64,000 bases of DNA from Barnesiella sp. An55 (GCF_002161555.1 NZ_NFHZ01000002.1:185319-249318); one strand, 5' to 3'. Shown: positions 33,545-45,897, counted from the first letter of the stretch. The notes: generated by a model from the letters alone, not told the origin. A program made the numbers and translations.

Positions 33545-35856
33545 AAAAGAGAATAGCATACGGTCTGGTCGCCCTCGTTGCGACAGTAATCTTCATCGGC
33601 TGCTCCACCACCCGGCGCCTCACCGACGACGAGGTACTCTACACGGGCGTGAAGAAGATAGAGATCATCCCCGACTCGGGGGTGAAGATTGCCGACAACG
33701 TGAAGTCCGAGGTCAAGAGCACCCTCTCGGTGGCGCCCAACAATCCCCTCTTTTCGCCCTATGTGCGCACCCCCTTTCCCATCGGGCTATGGGTGTGGAA
33801 CTACCTGGAGCCCAAAAGCGACAAGGGGTTGAAACACTGGATTTATGAGAAGTTGGCCAAAGAACCGGTACTCGTCTCGAGCGTACAGCCCGAGCTGCGC
33901 ATGAGTGTCATCAAGGATATCCTGGCCAACAACGGCTACTTTGGGGCCGAGGCTAACTATGAGCTCATCTACAACAAGCGCAATCCCCGCAAAGCCCGCA
34001 TCTCCTATAAGATAGAGGTGCCGCCGGCCTATACCCTCGACACCGTCGAACTGCCGGCACCCACCACCCCCATCACCCGCTTTATCGACAGCATCAACAC
34101 CGCCACCCTGCTGCAACGGGGCGACCGCTACTGCCTCGATTCTCTCTCGGCCGAACGCAACCGCATCACCAGTGCCCTGCGCGACAACGGTTATTTCTAC
34201 TTCCGCCCCGAGTATATCGAGTATCTGGCCGACACCACCCTCTCGCCCGGCAAGGTGGCCCTGCGCATGACTCTCAAGAAGGGTATCCCCGCACAAGCGC
34301 TCAAGCCCTACTATGTGGGGCACATCAACGTGCAGCTCAACCCGGCTACACGTGGAGGCACCCCCGATACCATCCGGTATCCCCACATGACGGTGTCTTA
34401 TTTCAAGCCCATCCACCTGAAGCAATGGATCCTGCCCCGCAACATCACCTTCAGGCCGGGCAGCATCTACTCGGTGACGACCCAGAATACCACCCAGTCG
34501 AACCTGGGACGGCTGGGCATATTCCGCTCGGTGAATGTCGAGGTGACCCCGCTCGACTCGCTCGCGCAACGCGATTCGCTCGACGTGACCATACAGGCCA
34601 CCTTCGATGTGCCGCTCGAGGCTACCATCGAGGCCAACGTGTCGTCCAAGTCGAACAGTTACATAGGACCGGGACTCATCCTGGGTATCAACCACAACAA
34701 CCTCTTCGGTGGGGGCGAGAAGCTGTCGGTAAAACTCAACGGCAGCTACGAATGGCAAACGGGCGGAGGCTCGCAACACGGCAAAGCCTCGCTCTTCAAC
34801 TCCTATGAGTTCGGCCTCAACTCGTCGCTCTCCTATCCCCGCATCGTGCCGGGATTCCTGCCGCAGATGCCCCGTACCCGCCGCTATCCCGCCTTCACCC
34901 GGTTCCAGTTGGGAGCCAACCTCATGAACCGGCCGCACTACTTCCGCATGGTATCGTTCAACGGGTCGATGAGTTACGAGTACCGCACCTCGCTGCGGGC
35001 CGGCCACTCGGTCACCCCGTTCAAGCTGGTCTATACCAAACTGCTCAACACCACCGAGTCGTTCGACAAGACGATGGAGGAGAATCCCGCCATTGCCCTC
35101 AGTTTCCGCGACCAGTTCATCCCCTCGTCGAGCTACACCTATACCTACGATACCTCCTACGGTCGCGAGGTCGATAACCGTTTCGTATGGCAGCTGATGG
35201 GTATGTCGGCCGGTAATATCCTGAGCGGCATCACTTCGCTGCTGGGACAGAAGGGCGAGAAACGCATTTTCGGCAGCAGTTTCTCCCAGTTTGTCAAGGG
35301 GAGTGCCGAGATGGTCTATTACCATCGCTTCCGCCCCGACCACTGGCTGGTGGGCCGTGTATTCGTGGGGGCCGAACATGCCTACGGCAACTCCCAGGAG
35401 GTGCCGTACAGCGAGCAATTCTACATAGGTGGCGCCAACAGCATACGCGCCTTCACCATCCGTTCGCTGGGCCCGGGCAGCTACCTGCCACCCCAGGACG
35501 ATATTGACGGCTACTTCGACCAGACGGGAACCTTCAAACTCGAGGCCAACCTCGAATATCGCTTCCCCATCTGGGGCGACCTGCACGGGGCCGCCTTTGT
35601 CGATGCCGGTAACATTTGGCTGCTGAAGCGCGACCCTAACCGCCCCGGCGGCGAACTCGACGGTCGCACCTTCTTCAAAGACATTGCCCTGGGCACCGGC
35701 GTGGGGCTGCGCTACGACATCGGCATGCTGGTGTTGCGCGGCGACCTGGGTATAGGCATCCACGCTCCCTACGACACGGGTCGCAAGGGATACTACAACA
35801 TGACTTCGTTCAAGAACAGTCTGGCCTTCCACCTGGCCATTGGCTATCCCTTCTAA
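33541..35856 (+). CDS. tamL: TamA-like Omp85 protein with lipoprotein signal (TamL)
   Basis: 771 aa. Begins with a lipoprotein signal ending in F-I-G-C (Cys21), so the N-terminus should be lipidated, the mark of the Bacteroidetes TamL variant. POTRA repeats follow (about residues 25-380; V-L-Y-T-G-V-K-K-I-E-I at the start, F-R-S-V-N-V-E-V-T-P at the end of the last). The C-terminal Omp85 barrel has G-P-G-L-I-L-G-I-N-H-N-N-L-F-G-G-G-E, the lid-lock Y-I-G-G-A-N-S-I-R-A-F-T (the usual V-R-G-F/Y motif) and a final aromatic F. Start at 33541 (ATGA overlap with tamB). Ends before a shared terminator facing secA. Confidence 0.9.
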   Translation: MKKRIAYGLVALVATVIFIGCSTTRRLTDDEVLYTGVKKIEIIPDSGVKIADNVKSEVKSTLSVAPNNPLFSPYVRTPFPIGLWVWNYLEPKSDKGLKHWIYEKLAKEPVLVSSVQPELRMSVIKDILANNGYFGAEANYELIYNKRNPRKARISYKIEVPPAYTLDTVELPAPTTPITRFIDSINTATLLQRGDRYCLDSLSAERNRITSALRDNGYFYFRPEYIEYLADTTLSPGKVALRMTLKKGIPAQALKPYYVGHINVQLNPATRGGTPDTIRYPHMTVSYFKPIHLKQWILPRNITFRPGSIYSVTTQNTTQSNLGRLGIFRSVNVEVTPLDSLAQRDSLDVTIQATFDVPLEATIEANVSSKSNSYIGPGLILGINHNNLFGGGEKLSVKLNGSYEWQTGGGSQHGKASLFNSYEFGLNSSLSYPRIVPGFLPQMPRTRRYPAFTRFQLGANLMNRPHYFRMVSFNGSMSYEYRTSLRAGHSVTPFKLVYTKLLNTTESFDKTMEENPAIALSFRDQFIPSSSYTYTYDTSYGREVDNRFVWQLMGMSAGNILSGITSLLGQKGEKRIFGSSFSQFVKGSAEMVYYHRFRPDHWLVGRVFVGAEHAYGNSQEVPYSEQFYIGGANSIRAFTIRSLGPGSYLPPQDDIDGYFDQTGTFKLEANLEYRFPIWGDLHGAAFVDAGNIWLLKRDPNRPGGELDGRTFFKDIALGTGVGLRYDIGMLVLRGDLGIGIHAPYDTGRKGYYNMTSFKNSLAFHLAIGYPF

Positions 35857-35936
35857 AGGTCACGGCAGCGGCCTCTACCCGAGCTCCACAGCTCCTGCTC
35901 CACCCGACCATCTCCATACGTTGTGGCACAAAAATA

Positions 35937-35971
35937 CAACAGGCGACTCCCCCCAGGGGAATCGCCTGTTG
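35937..35971. terminator. Bidirectional terminator between tamL and secA
   Basis: CAACAGGCGA/TCGCCTGTTG with further pairing inside (one mismatch), between convergent genes. Confidence 0.75.
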
Positions 35972-35993
35972 CGTGCGTATGGCAAAAGGGAGA

Positions 35994-39320
<3,327 letters not shown>

Positions 39321-39384
39321 ATAAAGTGTTTATTTTATTCGTTAATAAAGATTCCTCCTACACAGGGAGATATATCTGTCCCTG

Positions 39385-39417
39385 CAAAAATAGTGCAAAT
39401 TTTGCTAACTCCGCAAA
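39385..39417 (-). promoter_or_regulatory. secA promoter
   Basis: Minus strand: -33 TTTG (39417-39414), 21-base spacer, -7 TATTTTTG (39392-39385); leader about 58 nt. Confidence 0.6.
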
Positions 39418-39427
39418 AAGGAAGAAA

Positions 39428-41011
39428 TTAGTATTGAATTTCGGAGAGCGGAGACTCGGAAGAACCGTTGGGCGAACGGATGCGCAACAGGCGCGAAACG
39501 GTGGGTGCAATGGCTGTAGCCCGCACGGGAGTGGCGATGCGAACGGGTTTCACGTCGGGAGCGAGGATAAAACACGGAGCGGGGATGGCATTGATGCGCA
39601 CATACTCGCGAGTGTCGTTATTATCCTCATACACCACCTCCCAACCGGGACAAAGGTCGAGCACGAGGTCGCCCGACAGCTTGGGGCAATAACCGTTGCG
39701 CATCGAGGCGAGCCGGTCGGTACCGTGGCTCAACAACAGCCGTTGCGAGGTATATACATCCTGCACACCGGCCATCTGAATGAGAAACGAGGCCGCCTTG
39801 TTGCGCATCTCATCGGCATCGAGATCACGCTCTTTGATGAGTTTGCGGTTGAGAAAGATCTGCCGGTTCTGATAACCGATTACCCAGTCGCCCTGGCCAT
39901 AGAGGGCCATGAGATAGACGTTGAGCAGGGCGACGGCCCGCTTCGGGTAGAACTCGCCCGAGGGGATATTATAGATGGGCGACTCTTTGGCTTCGCCCTT
40001 GAAATAGCCTGTCGAGGCCAGGAACACGACCGTGTGGTCGAATCCCACGGTTTTGTCGATCTCGTCGAGCAGCCGGGCTATGTCGCGGTCGAGACGCACA
40101 TAGGCATCCTGCAACTCCAGGCCATACTCCTGCACGGTTTTATTGAGATAGACCCCGGCCGTATAGCCCACGTTGAGCATGTCGAGCACACCCCGGCGCC
40201 CCAAAAGGCCTTTGTCGAGGAACTCCACGGCCACATCGGTAATCTCCTGGTTGACCAGTGCCGTGGTCTTGAACTGTACAAAGCGGTCGCGGTTGTCGTG
40301 CGAGAAGGTGCGTTTGAACGAGAAATCGTTGGTGAGATAGGGTATCGCCGTATAGAGGTCGGGCGTATAGACCGGCGTCCAGGCGAGGGTATCGATGCGT
40401 ACCGAGAGCGAACGCACATAATTGAACTGCTCGATATAGGCGGGCACATCACGATAGTAGGTGGTCGTGGCCCACTTGCCGTTGCGGTCGTTGATCCAAA
40501 AGGCACAGTTGCCGGCATGCCCGGCACTGAGGATGGACTGCTGGGCATCGGGAGCCACCGAATAGACCCGACCCAAGCCACCGCTCACAATCTTCACCTC
40601 GTCGCTGATGGTCGAGGTTTTGAGCCGCTCGGGCGAGAAAGTCTCCTGGGTATAGTTGCCTATCTTGGAGGGGTCGTTCAAGATGAGCTCTTCGCGCTGG
40701 AAAGTCGTGTTGAAGAACCGCTCCGAGGGGATGCCGTGAAAGAAAGGCATCGTGCCCGTATAGAGAGTTGCCGTGGCCGAAGCCTTATCGACATTGGGAT
40801 AATCGAAAACCAGATTCTCGCAAACCACCCCTTCCTTCATCAGTCGCTTGAAGCCCTTTTCGCCGAAGAGGTTTTGCAGAGCCTCCAGATAGTCGGTGCG
40901 CAGCTGATCGACCGTGATTCCCACCACCAGACGTGGAGCGCGGTCGGCCGACTGTGCCAAAGGGACAACCAGAAGCGAAAGGAGTAGTGTCGCTAATACT
41001 TTATTTTTCAT
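39428..41011 (-). CDS. Exported alkaline-phosphatase-superfamily protein lacking catalytic residues (PafA-like pseudoenzyme)
   Basis: 527 aa. Signal peptide (residues 1-~21). It aligns along its length with PafA-type phosphatases: V-D-Q-L-R-T-D-Y-L, G-F-K-R-L-M-K-E-G, Y-T-G-T-M-P-F-F-H-G-I and A-Y-V-R-L-D-R-D-I. The active site is gone. The nucleophile Thr position (T-A-P-G-H-T in PafA) reads D-K-A-S-A-T (residues 75-80). The metal-binding D-x-x-x-H stretch reads N-V-G-Y-T. The T-A-D-H-G motif reads L-A-S-T-G (331-335), and the last metal His region has no H-G. Only D35 remains. It is therefore probably non-catalytic, perhaps a binding or assembly protein. It overlaps the upstream DUF4105 gene by 11 bases, so the two are likely coupled. 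Confidence 0.75.
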   Translation of the reverse strand: MKNKVLATLLLSLLVVPLAQSADRAPRLVVGITVDQLRTDYLEALQNLFGEKGFKRLMKEGVVCENLVFDYPNVDKASATATLYTGTMPFFHGIPSERFFNTTFQREELILNDPSKIGNYTQETFSPERLKTSTISDEVKIVSGGLGRVYSVAPDAQQSILSAGHAGNCAFWINDRNGKWATTTYYRDVPAYIEQFNYVRSLSVRIDTLAWTPVYTPDLYTAIPYLTNDFSFKRTFSHDNRDRFVQFKTTALVNQEITDVAVEFLDKGLLGRRGVLDMLNVGYTAGVYLNKTVQEYGLELQDAYVRLDRDIARLLDEIDKTVGFDHTVVFLASTGYFKGEAKESPIYNIPSGEFYPKRAVALLNVYLMALYGQGDWVIGYQNRQIFLNRKLIKERDLDADEMRNKAASFLIQMAGVQDVYTSQRLLLSHGTDRLASMRNGYCPKLSGDLVLDLCPGWEVVYEDNNDTREYVRINAIPAPCFILAPDVKPVRIATPVRATAIAPTVSRLLRIRSPNGSSESPLSEIQY

Positions 41012-42254
41012 ATTCGTCCTGTTCCGCCTTTTTAGGTGCCCGTTCTACCCACAGGTAGGTAAACGAGCGCATCACCAACACCAGCACCAGCGGAATGAAT
41101 GCGGCATTGAACTGCTGTGGAATCCAGTGCCACAGCACCAGGAATATCAACAGCCCCGCAAAGTTAGCAAAATGATAGTATCTGACGATATTTTTAAGAG
41201 ATTTAAACCAAATAAAGAGGGCTACCAGCAACCAAAGGGGGTGGAGCCAAAAGGCCGAATAGTTGGGATAGGTGGCCGGATGTACCGAAACGAACATGAG
41301 GAAGAAGATAATCAACCCTCCCAATCCATAGGCCGCAAACAATACCGTGTCGAACACCCGGGAGCTGCGTCGCCGAACGATGTCATAGACCGATACCCCG
41401 GCCACCACCGCAGCCAACAGCCAGGCGACGAAAAGAGGGGTGAGGAAAAAGGGGGTTATCCCCGGCTCGGCCGGGACCTCGGGGTCGTAGAGCACCTGGG
41501 CACGACTCACCAGCGGCACACTGGCCGAATCGGGCGAGAGTTGAATCTCGGCCTGGTCAAAGGCCTCCTTCAATATTGCAGGTCCAAACATCTGCTCGCG
41601 ATAGGTCATGGGGCGGTCCAGCCCGCTGCCCAACGCCAGGTCGATGCCGAATATGAGCCACGGACAGCGCTCGGCATAGCGGTCAATCTCTTCACGGAAG
41701 GTGGGCAACACCCCCTCGGGTTCGCGATAACGCACCCGGTTGCCGAGGGTTGCCTCGACCATATTGCGGGGCCGCGTGGCACAGTTGTCAAACAGGAAGT
41801 TATAGCGATATACCCGATTCTGCGGCTGGGCATTGTCGAGCAAGGCCCGATACAAGGCCGCCTCCTGCTCGGGAGTGAGGTTGAGAATCTGCTCATCGAC
41901 CCGCGACTCGCGCATGACATAGTTAAGCAGAAAGTCCCTGAAATCGTTTACCCCCAGGCAATAGTCGGTCTCTCCCTTGGTAAAGCGCCACACAAAAGCG
42001 GGCGCGTTGAAGTCGAACATCCCGTAATTGAACACATAGTCAAAAGCTCGAGGTGCCGATTTTCTCACCCGCAATGCGGTGTGGCCAAACAACTCATACA
42101 CCTCTGTACCAGGGCCGCACGTGAGCAGGCTCACCTGCAACGTGTCCGCCTCCCGTTGTATCGAATCTTGTCTCTGCGATATCTCTTGCGCCCGCACGGT
42201 TGCTCCCCATAACATAGCCGAGAGCAGTGCGATCACGCATAGTTTCACTTTCAT
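41001..42254 (-). CDS. DUF4105 (Lnb-type) membrane protein, candidate lipoprotein N-acyltransferase
   Basis: 417 aa. Start at 42254, where a signal sequence begins; an upstream in-frame ATG (42386) would add 44 charged residues and cross the promoter region. After the signal (cut near V-R-A-Q) comes the periplasmic DUF4105 domain with E-L-F-G-H-T-A-L-R (His, about residue 57) and F-D-N-C-A-T-R-P-R-N (Cys, about 154), a papain/NlpC-like Cys-His pair. The C-terminal half has five membrane segments from about residue 260. This layout fits the recently named Lnb lipoprotein N-acyltransferases of Bacteroidetes; that assignment is from memory and not checked. Confidence 0.75.
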   Translation of the reverse strand: MKVKLCVIALLSAMLWGATVRAQEISQRQDSIQREADTLQVSLLTCGPGTEVYELFGHTALRVRKSAPRAFDYVFNYGMFDFNAPAFVWRFTKGETDYCLGVNDFRDFLLNYVMRESRVDEQILNLTPEQEAALYRALLDNAQPQNRVYRYNFLFDNCATRPRNMVEATLGNRVRYREPEGVLPTFREEIDRYAERCPWLIFGIDLALGSGLDRPMTYREQMFGPAILKEAFDQAEIQLSPDSASVPLVSRAQVLYDPEVPAEPGITPFFLTPLFVAWLLAAVVAGVSVYDIVRRRSSRVFDTVLFAAYGLGGLIIFFLMFVSVHPATYPNYSAFWLHPLWLLVALFIWFKSLKNIVRYYHFANFAGLLIFLVLWHWIPQQFNAAFIPLVLVLVMRSFTYLWVERAPKKAEQDEYEK

Positions 42255-42395
42255 AAGCACTCTTTTTTCATCGAGATTGAAAACCGCTGTAAAAGTACAA
42301 CATTCCACCCGATTACCCCTTGTGCCCACTCTTTTATTTTCTTTGACTTTGATAATTTTTATAATTTTATTATCGGCCTCTTCCAAATAAATCGT

Positions 42396-42403
42396 TATCT
42401 TTG
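42396..42403 (+). promoter_or_regulatory. Predicted -7 element of the nitroreductase gene
   Basis: TATCTTTG, 23 bases before the start codon. Confidence 0.5.
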
Positions 42404-42426
42404 CTCATCGCACACAAAAAAGTATT

Positions 42427-43038
42427 ATGAAAATCAAAGGTTTACTCTTATCACTACTCATAATGGCCCCGCTTTTCGCTCCGGCCCAAGACATTGAGTT
42501 GCCCGCTCCGCAAAAACAGGGGGGCCAACCGCTCATGCAGGCGCTTGCCCAACGGGCTTCGACCCGCCAGTTCGATACCACCCGGGCTATCGAGCCGCAA
42601 ACCATGGCCAACCTGCTTTGGGCAGCCTGGGGCTACAACCGTGAGGATAAGCGCACGGCCCCCTCGGCTCTCAACCGGCAGGAAATTTCGCTCTATGTGA
42701 TTACCGACCAGGGAGCCTATGGCTACGACGCTCGGCGCAATGTGCTGACACAGGTAGCCGCCGGCGACTTCCGCAAGAGCGCAGGCATGCAACCCTTTGT
42801 TCACACAGCTCCGCTCAATATCGTTTTTGTGGCCGACCTCGACAAGGCCCCCGGCAACGACATGATGTTTGTCGATTGCGGCTGTATTGTCCAAAACATC
42901 TATCTCTACTGTGCCTCGGCCGGATTGGGAAGCGTGGTGCGTGGTTCGTTCGATGCCGCCGAGTTGGCCCAAGTCTTGAAACTGAACGATCGACAAAAGG
43001 TAATATTGACACAAACGGTCGGCTATCCGGCTCAATAA
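42427..43038 (+). CDS. Exported nitroreductase-family flavoprotein (SagB/ThcOx-like)
   Basis: 203 aa. Signal peptide (residues 1-~20, cut at A-P-A-Q), unusual for nitroreductases, which are normally cytosolic. The fold is recognisable: A-Q-R-A-S-T-R-Q-F-D (FMN phosphate-binding R-x-S-x-R, about residues 42-51), L-L-W-A-A-W-G-Y-N-R, T-A-P-S-A-L-N-R-Q-E, then C-G-C-I-V-Q-N-I-Y-L-Y-C-A-S-A-G-L-G and the C-terminal V-G-Y-P. FMN would have to bind after or during export. Substrate unknown. Followed 25 bases later by an M15-like lipoprotein. Confidence 0.85.
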   Translation: MKIKGLLLSLLIMAPLFAPAQDIELPAPQKQGGQPLMQALAQRASTRQFDTTRAIEPQTMANLLWAAWGYNREDKRTAPSALNRQEISLYVITDQGAYGYDARRNVLTQVAAGDFRKSAGMQPFVHTAPLNIVFVADLDKAPGNDMMFVDCGCIVQNIYLYCASAGLGSVVRGSFDAAELAQVLKLNDRQKVILTQTVGYPAQ

Positions 43039-43063
43039 CCACTCCCGGAAACCACCTCGTCTC

Positions 43064-43774
43064 ATGCGTCACACCCTACTGTCTCTATTTGTCATCTGCT
43101 CCATCCTCCTGATCACCGGCTGCAAAGGCAAGCAGGTCGAGCCTGAATATCCCGAGAGTTCACTCATCGACACCTTCGAGATGAAGCAGCAAACTCAACC
43201 CCGTGTCACCGGCTGGCCCAAGAGTCCCATCCAATATACCAGTTTCCGCAAGCTATTCAACGACCTCAACGACCGCCACCTGGCCAGTGCCCGCAAAAAC
43301 GGCATCGAGCCTCTCGAGTCGCTCGACGAAGCCCGGCAACTGGGATTTTGGAATCTGGCCAAGATCGACAGCTGCGAATACTTCACCGTCGATAAACTCA
43401 CCCACTCGATTCCCTACCTCACCCCCAAGACCAAATGGTTGCTCATGACCATCGGGAAGAACTTCAACGACTCGCTGATGAGTCGCGGCACGGGTGGACG
43501 ACAGATAATCCTCACCAGCGCACTCCGCTCCGACGAGTCCATCCGGTCGCTACGCCGGCGCAACACCAACGCCAGCGAAAATTCGGCCCACCGCTACGGC
43601 ACCACGTTCGACATTGCCTACAACCGCTACAACGTGACCGACTCGACCTATACCGTTCCCTCCGACCGCCTGCGTCTCCTGCTGGGCGAAGTGCTCTACG
43701 ACCTGCGCCAGGCACACAAGTGCTATGTGAAGTACGAGATTCGCCAAGGGTGCTTCCACATTACCGCCCGATGA
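43064..43774 (+). CDS. DUF5715-like lipoprotein with M15 peptidase-type zinc motif
   Basis: 236 aa. Lipoprotein signal (I-T-G-C, Cys20). The C-terminal half contains S-A-L-R-S-D-E-S-I-R-S-L, then N-S-A-H-R-Y-G-T-T-F-D-I (about residues 175-186), the S-x-H-x-x-G-x-x-x-D zinc motif of M15/VanY-type D,D-carboxypeptidases, and C-F-H-I-T (about 232), which would supply the third ligand His. The general base Glu (usually in E-x-W-H) is not obvious, since C-F-H replaces it. Probably a peptidoglycan-binding or hydrolysing envelope protein; activity uncertain. Confidence 0.75.
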   Translation: MRHTLLSLFVICSILLITGCKGKQVEPEYPESSLIDTFEMKQQTQPRVTGWPKSPIQYTSFRKLFNDLNDRHLASARKNGIEPLESLDEARQLGFWNLAKIDSCEYFTVDKLTHSIPYLTPKTKWLLMTIGKNFNDSLMSRGTGGRQIILTSALRSDESIRSLRRRNTNASENSAHRYGTTFDIAYNRYNVTDSTYTVPSDRLRLLLGEVLYDLRQAHKCYVKYEIRQGCFHITAR

Positions 43775-43873
43775 AGTAGGCCTGTCCCCCCCCGGGTCGG
43801 CCCTGCTGGAAGTGCAGAGTAACACAAAAAGCAGGAAATTCTGTTTCCATTTGCCTCGACTCTCACCTTTCAC

Positions 43874-43881
43874 TATCTTTA
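43874..43881 (+). promoter_or_regulatory. Predicted -7 element of the LTA-synthase-like operon
   Basis: TATCTTTA, one base off the TAnnTTTG consensus, 24 bases before the start codon. Confidence 0.4.
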
Positions 43882-43905
43882 CAGCGCTTAATCCTATTAC
43901 GACCG

Positions 43906-45885
43906 ATGAAACGATATCTATATGCCCTGCGTTATCTGGTGTCGATACACCTGCTGGGACTTCTCTTCTTCGCGGCTTTCCGCCTGGTGTTGTTTCTGCA
44001 AGGCTACGACTACCTTGCGGGTGAGAACCTGTCGGTACTCACTCGGGCCGAGGCCTTTGCCCGCGGGCTTTGGCTCGACAACGTGGTGGCCTGCTACATC
44101 ATGATACTGCCGCTCACGGTGGTATCGGTATGCGCTCTGATGGGCTACTACGGCAAGGCGCTGTTCAAGGGAGTGAATATCTTCTTCTCGATATTCTATG
44201 TACTGGCCTTTGCCATATCGGCGGCCGATATCCCCTACTTTGCCTATTTCTTCAAACACATCAACGCCTCGATATTCAACTGGTTCGGTTATGCGGGCAC
44301 CACGCTGGGGCTCATGTTTGGCGAGTTTTCCTACATCGTTGCCTTCGTGCTCTTCCTCGCGCTCTCGTTCCTGTTTGTCTATCTGGCCCGTCTGCTGCGG
44401 CAACGCACCTGCCTCGACATCCACCGGGTATCGGCCGAGAAATTTCATTGGGGCAACGAGCTGCTCACGCTGCTGGCCTCGATTGTGCTGATAGGCGGGT
44501 GCATGTTCGGCATACGGGGACGGGTGGGCTACAACCCCATCAAGGTGAGTGCCGCCTACTATTGCAACAACACGTTCCTGAACCAACTGGGGGTGAGCCC
44601 GTCATTCAACCTGCTGCGCAGTTCGCTGGAGGCCTCGAAGTCGGAGAATCGCGAAATCGACCTCATGGACGACCACGAGGCTATCGCCCAGGTACGCCGA
44701 GAGTTCCACATCACCGACTCGCTCCCCGACGTGTCGCCCATCGCCCGCCGGGTAGAGAATCCGGGCGAACCAACCCGCCAGAATGTGGTGCTCATCTTCA
44801 TGGAGTCGATGTCGGCCGAACTGATGGGGCACTTCGGCAACCCCTGGCAACTGACCCCCTTCCTCGATACCATCGCCACGAAATCGCTCTGCTTCAACCG
44901 ATTTTTCTCGGCCGGCACGCACACCAACCACGCCATTCACTCGACACTATACTCCTACCCGGCCCTCATGAAACGCAACTCGATGAAAGGGGCCGTCATC
45001 CCCTTCTTCGCCGGGCTGCCCACCATCTTGCAGGACAACGGGTACAGCACCCTCTTCTTCATGACTCACGAGTCGCAGTATGACAACATGAACGGCTACC
45101 TGCGCACCAACGGCTTCGACCGCATCTTTGCTCAGGAAGATTACCCCAAGGAGAAGGTGGTCAACAGTTTCGGCGTGCAGGATGACTTCCTCTACCAATA
45201 TGCCCTGCCCGTACTCACCCAGACGGCCCGCGAAGGCAAACCCTTCTTCGCCGCCCTGTTGAGCATCAGCAACCACCCGCCCTATGTGATACCCAAAGAT
45301 TTCAAGGCCCGCAACAATACCGACGAGCTGCGCATCGTCGAGTTTGCCGACCACGCCCTGGAGCAATTCATCACCCAGGCCAGTCGGGAGGAGTGGTTCG
45401 ACAACACCATCTTTGTCTTTGTGGGCGACCACGGGAAGATTGTGGGAACACCCCGCAGCGACATGCCCCTCAGTTTCAACCACGTGCCGCTGCTCATCTA
45501 TGCCCCCTCGACCATCGAACCGCGCCAAATCGACGATCTGGGCGGACAGACCGACATTGCCCCTACCTTGCTGGGACTGCTCCACATCGACTATACCAAC
45601 AACGGATTCGGGGTGGACCTGCTGCGGGAGAAACGCCCTGCGGTGGTCTTTACGTCGGACGATGCCATAGGCTGTGTGAACGACTCGCTCTTCTACATCT
45701 ATAAACCCAAGGAGAACCAGGAGTGGCTGCTGGCACAGGAGAAGGGCATCGAGAAGAGCGGCGACATCGACAACCGCGAAGCCCGGCAGTCGTTGCGCGA
45801 CTACTCCTTCTCGATTCTGCAAACGGCTCAATACCTCATGAGCAACAGCCTCACCGGCAAGTATATAGGTTATCAACCCCGCTAA
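43906..45885 (+). CDS. LTA-synthase-family sulfatase-fold phosphotransferase
   Basis: 659 aa. Five membrane segments in the first ~205 residues, then a periplasmic alkaline-phosphatase-fold domain. Active-site residues are intact: F-M-E-S (E300), A-G-T-H-T-N-H (nucleophile Thr near 338-340), S-N-H-P-P-Y and the metal motif G-D-H-G. Gram-negative members transfer phosphoglycerol or phosphoethanolamine-type groups onto envelope glycans or lipids; lipoteichoic acid itself is not expected here. The next gene, an ABC-importer lipoprotein, starts 12 bases later, so it may head that operon. Confidence 0.88.
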   Translation: MKRYLYALRYLVSIHLLGLLFFAAFRLVLFLQGYDYLAGENLSVLTRAEAFARGLWLDNVVACYIMILPLTVVSVCALMGYYGKALFKGVNIFFSIFYVLAFAISAADIPYFAYFFKHINASIFNWFGYAGTTLGLMFGEFSYIVAFVLFLALSFLFVYLARLLRQRTCLDIHRVSAEKFHWGNELLTLLASIVLIGGCMFGIRGRVGYNPIKVSAAYYCNNTFLNQLGVSPSFNLLRSSLEASKSENREIDLMDDHEAIAQVRREFHITDSLPDVSPIARRVENPGEPTRQNVVLIFMESMSAELMGHFGNPWQLTPFLDTIATKSLCFNRFFSAGTHTNHAIHSTLYSYPALMKRNSMKGAVIPFFAGLPTILQDNGYSTLFFMTHESQYDNMNGYLRTNGFDRIFAQEDYPKEKVVNSFGVQDDFLYQYALPVLTQTAREGKPFFAALLSISNHPPYVIPKDFKARNNTDELRIVEFADHALEQFITQASREEWFDNTIFVFVGDHGKIVGTPRSDMPLSFNHVPLLIYAPSTIEPRQIDDLGGQTDIAPTLLGLLHIDYTNNGFGVDLLREKRPAVVFTSDDAIGCVNDSLFYIYKPKENQEWLLAQEKGIEKSGDIDNREARQSLRDYSFSILQTAQYLMSNSLTGKYIGYQPR

Positions 45886-45897
45886 ACCCGCGCTGTT

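Noticed and set aside
39326..40987. 553-codon open frame antisense to the phosphatase-fold gene
   Set aside because: Mirrors a real gene with signal peptide and family motifs; long antisense frames are expected at this GC content and codon use. The same applies to 16593-19820 opposite dnaE, 31532-33559 opposite tamB and 37176-39305 opposite secA.
43906..45885. Lipoteichoic acid synthesis
   Set aside because: The family match is real, but Bacteroidales are Gram-negative and lack lipoteichoic acid; a different acceptor is expected.
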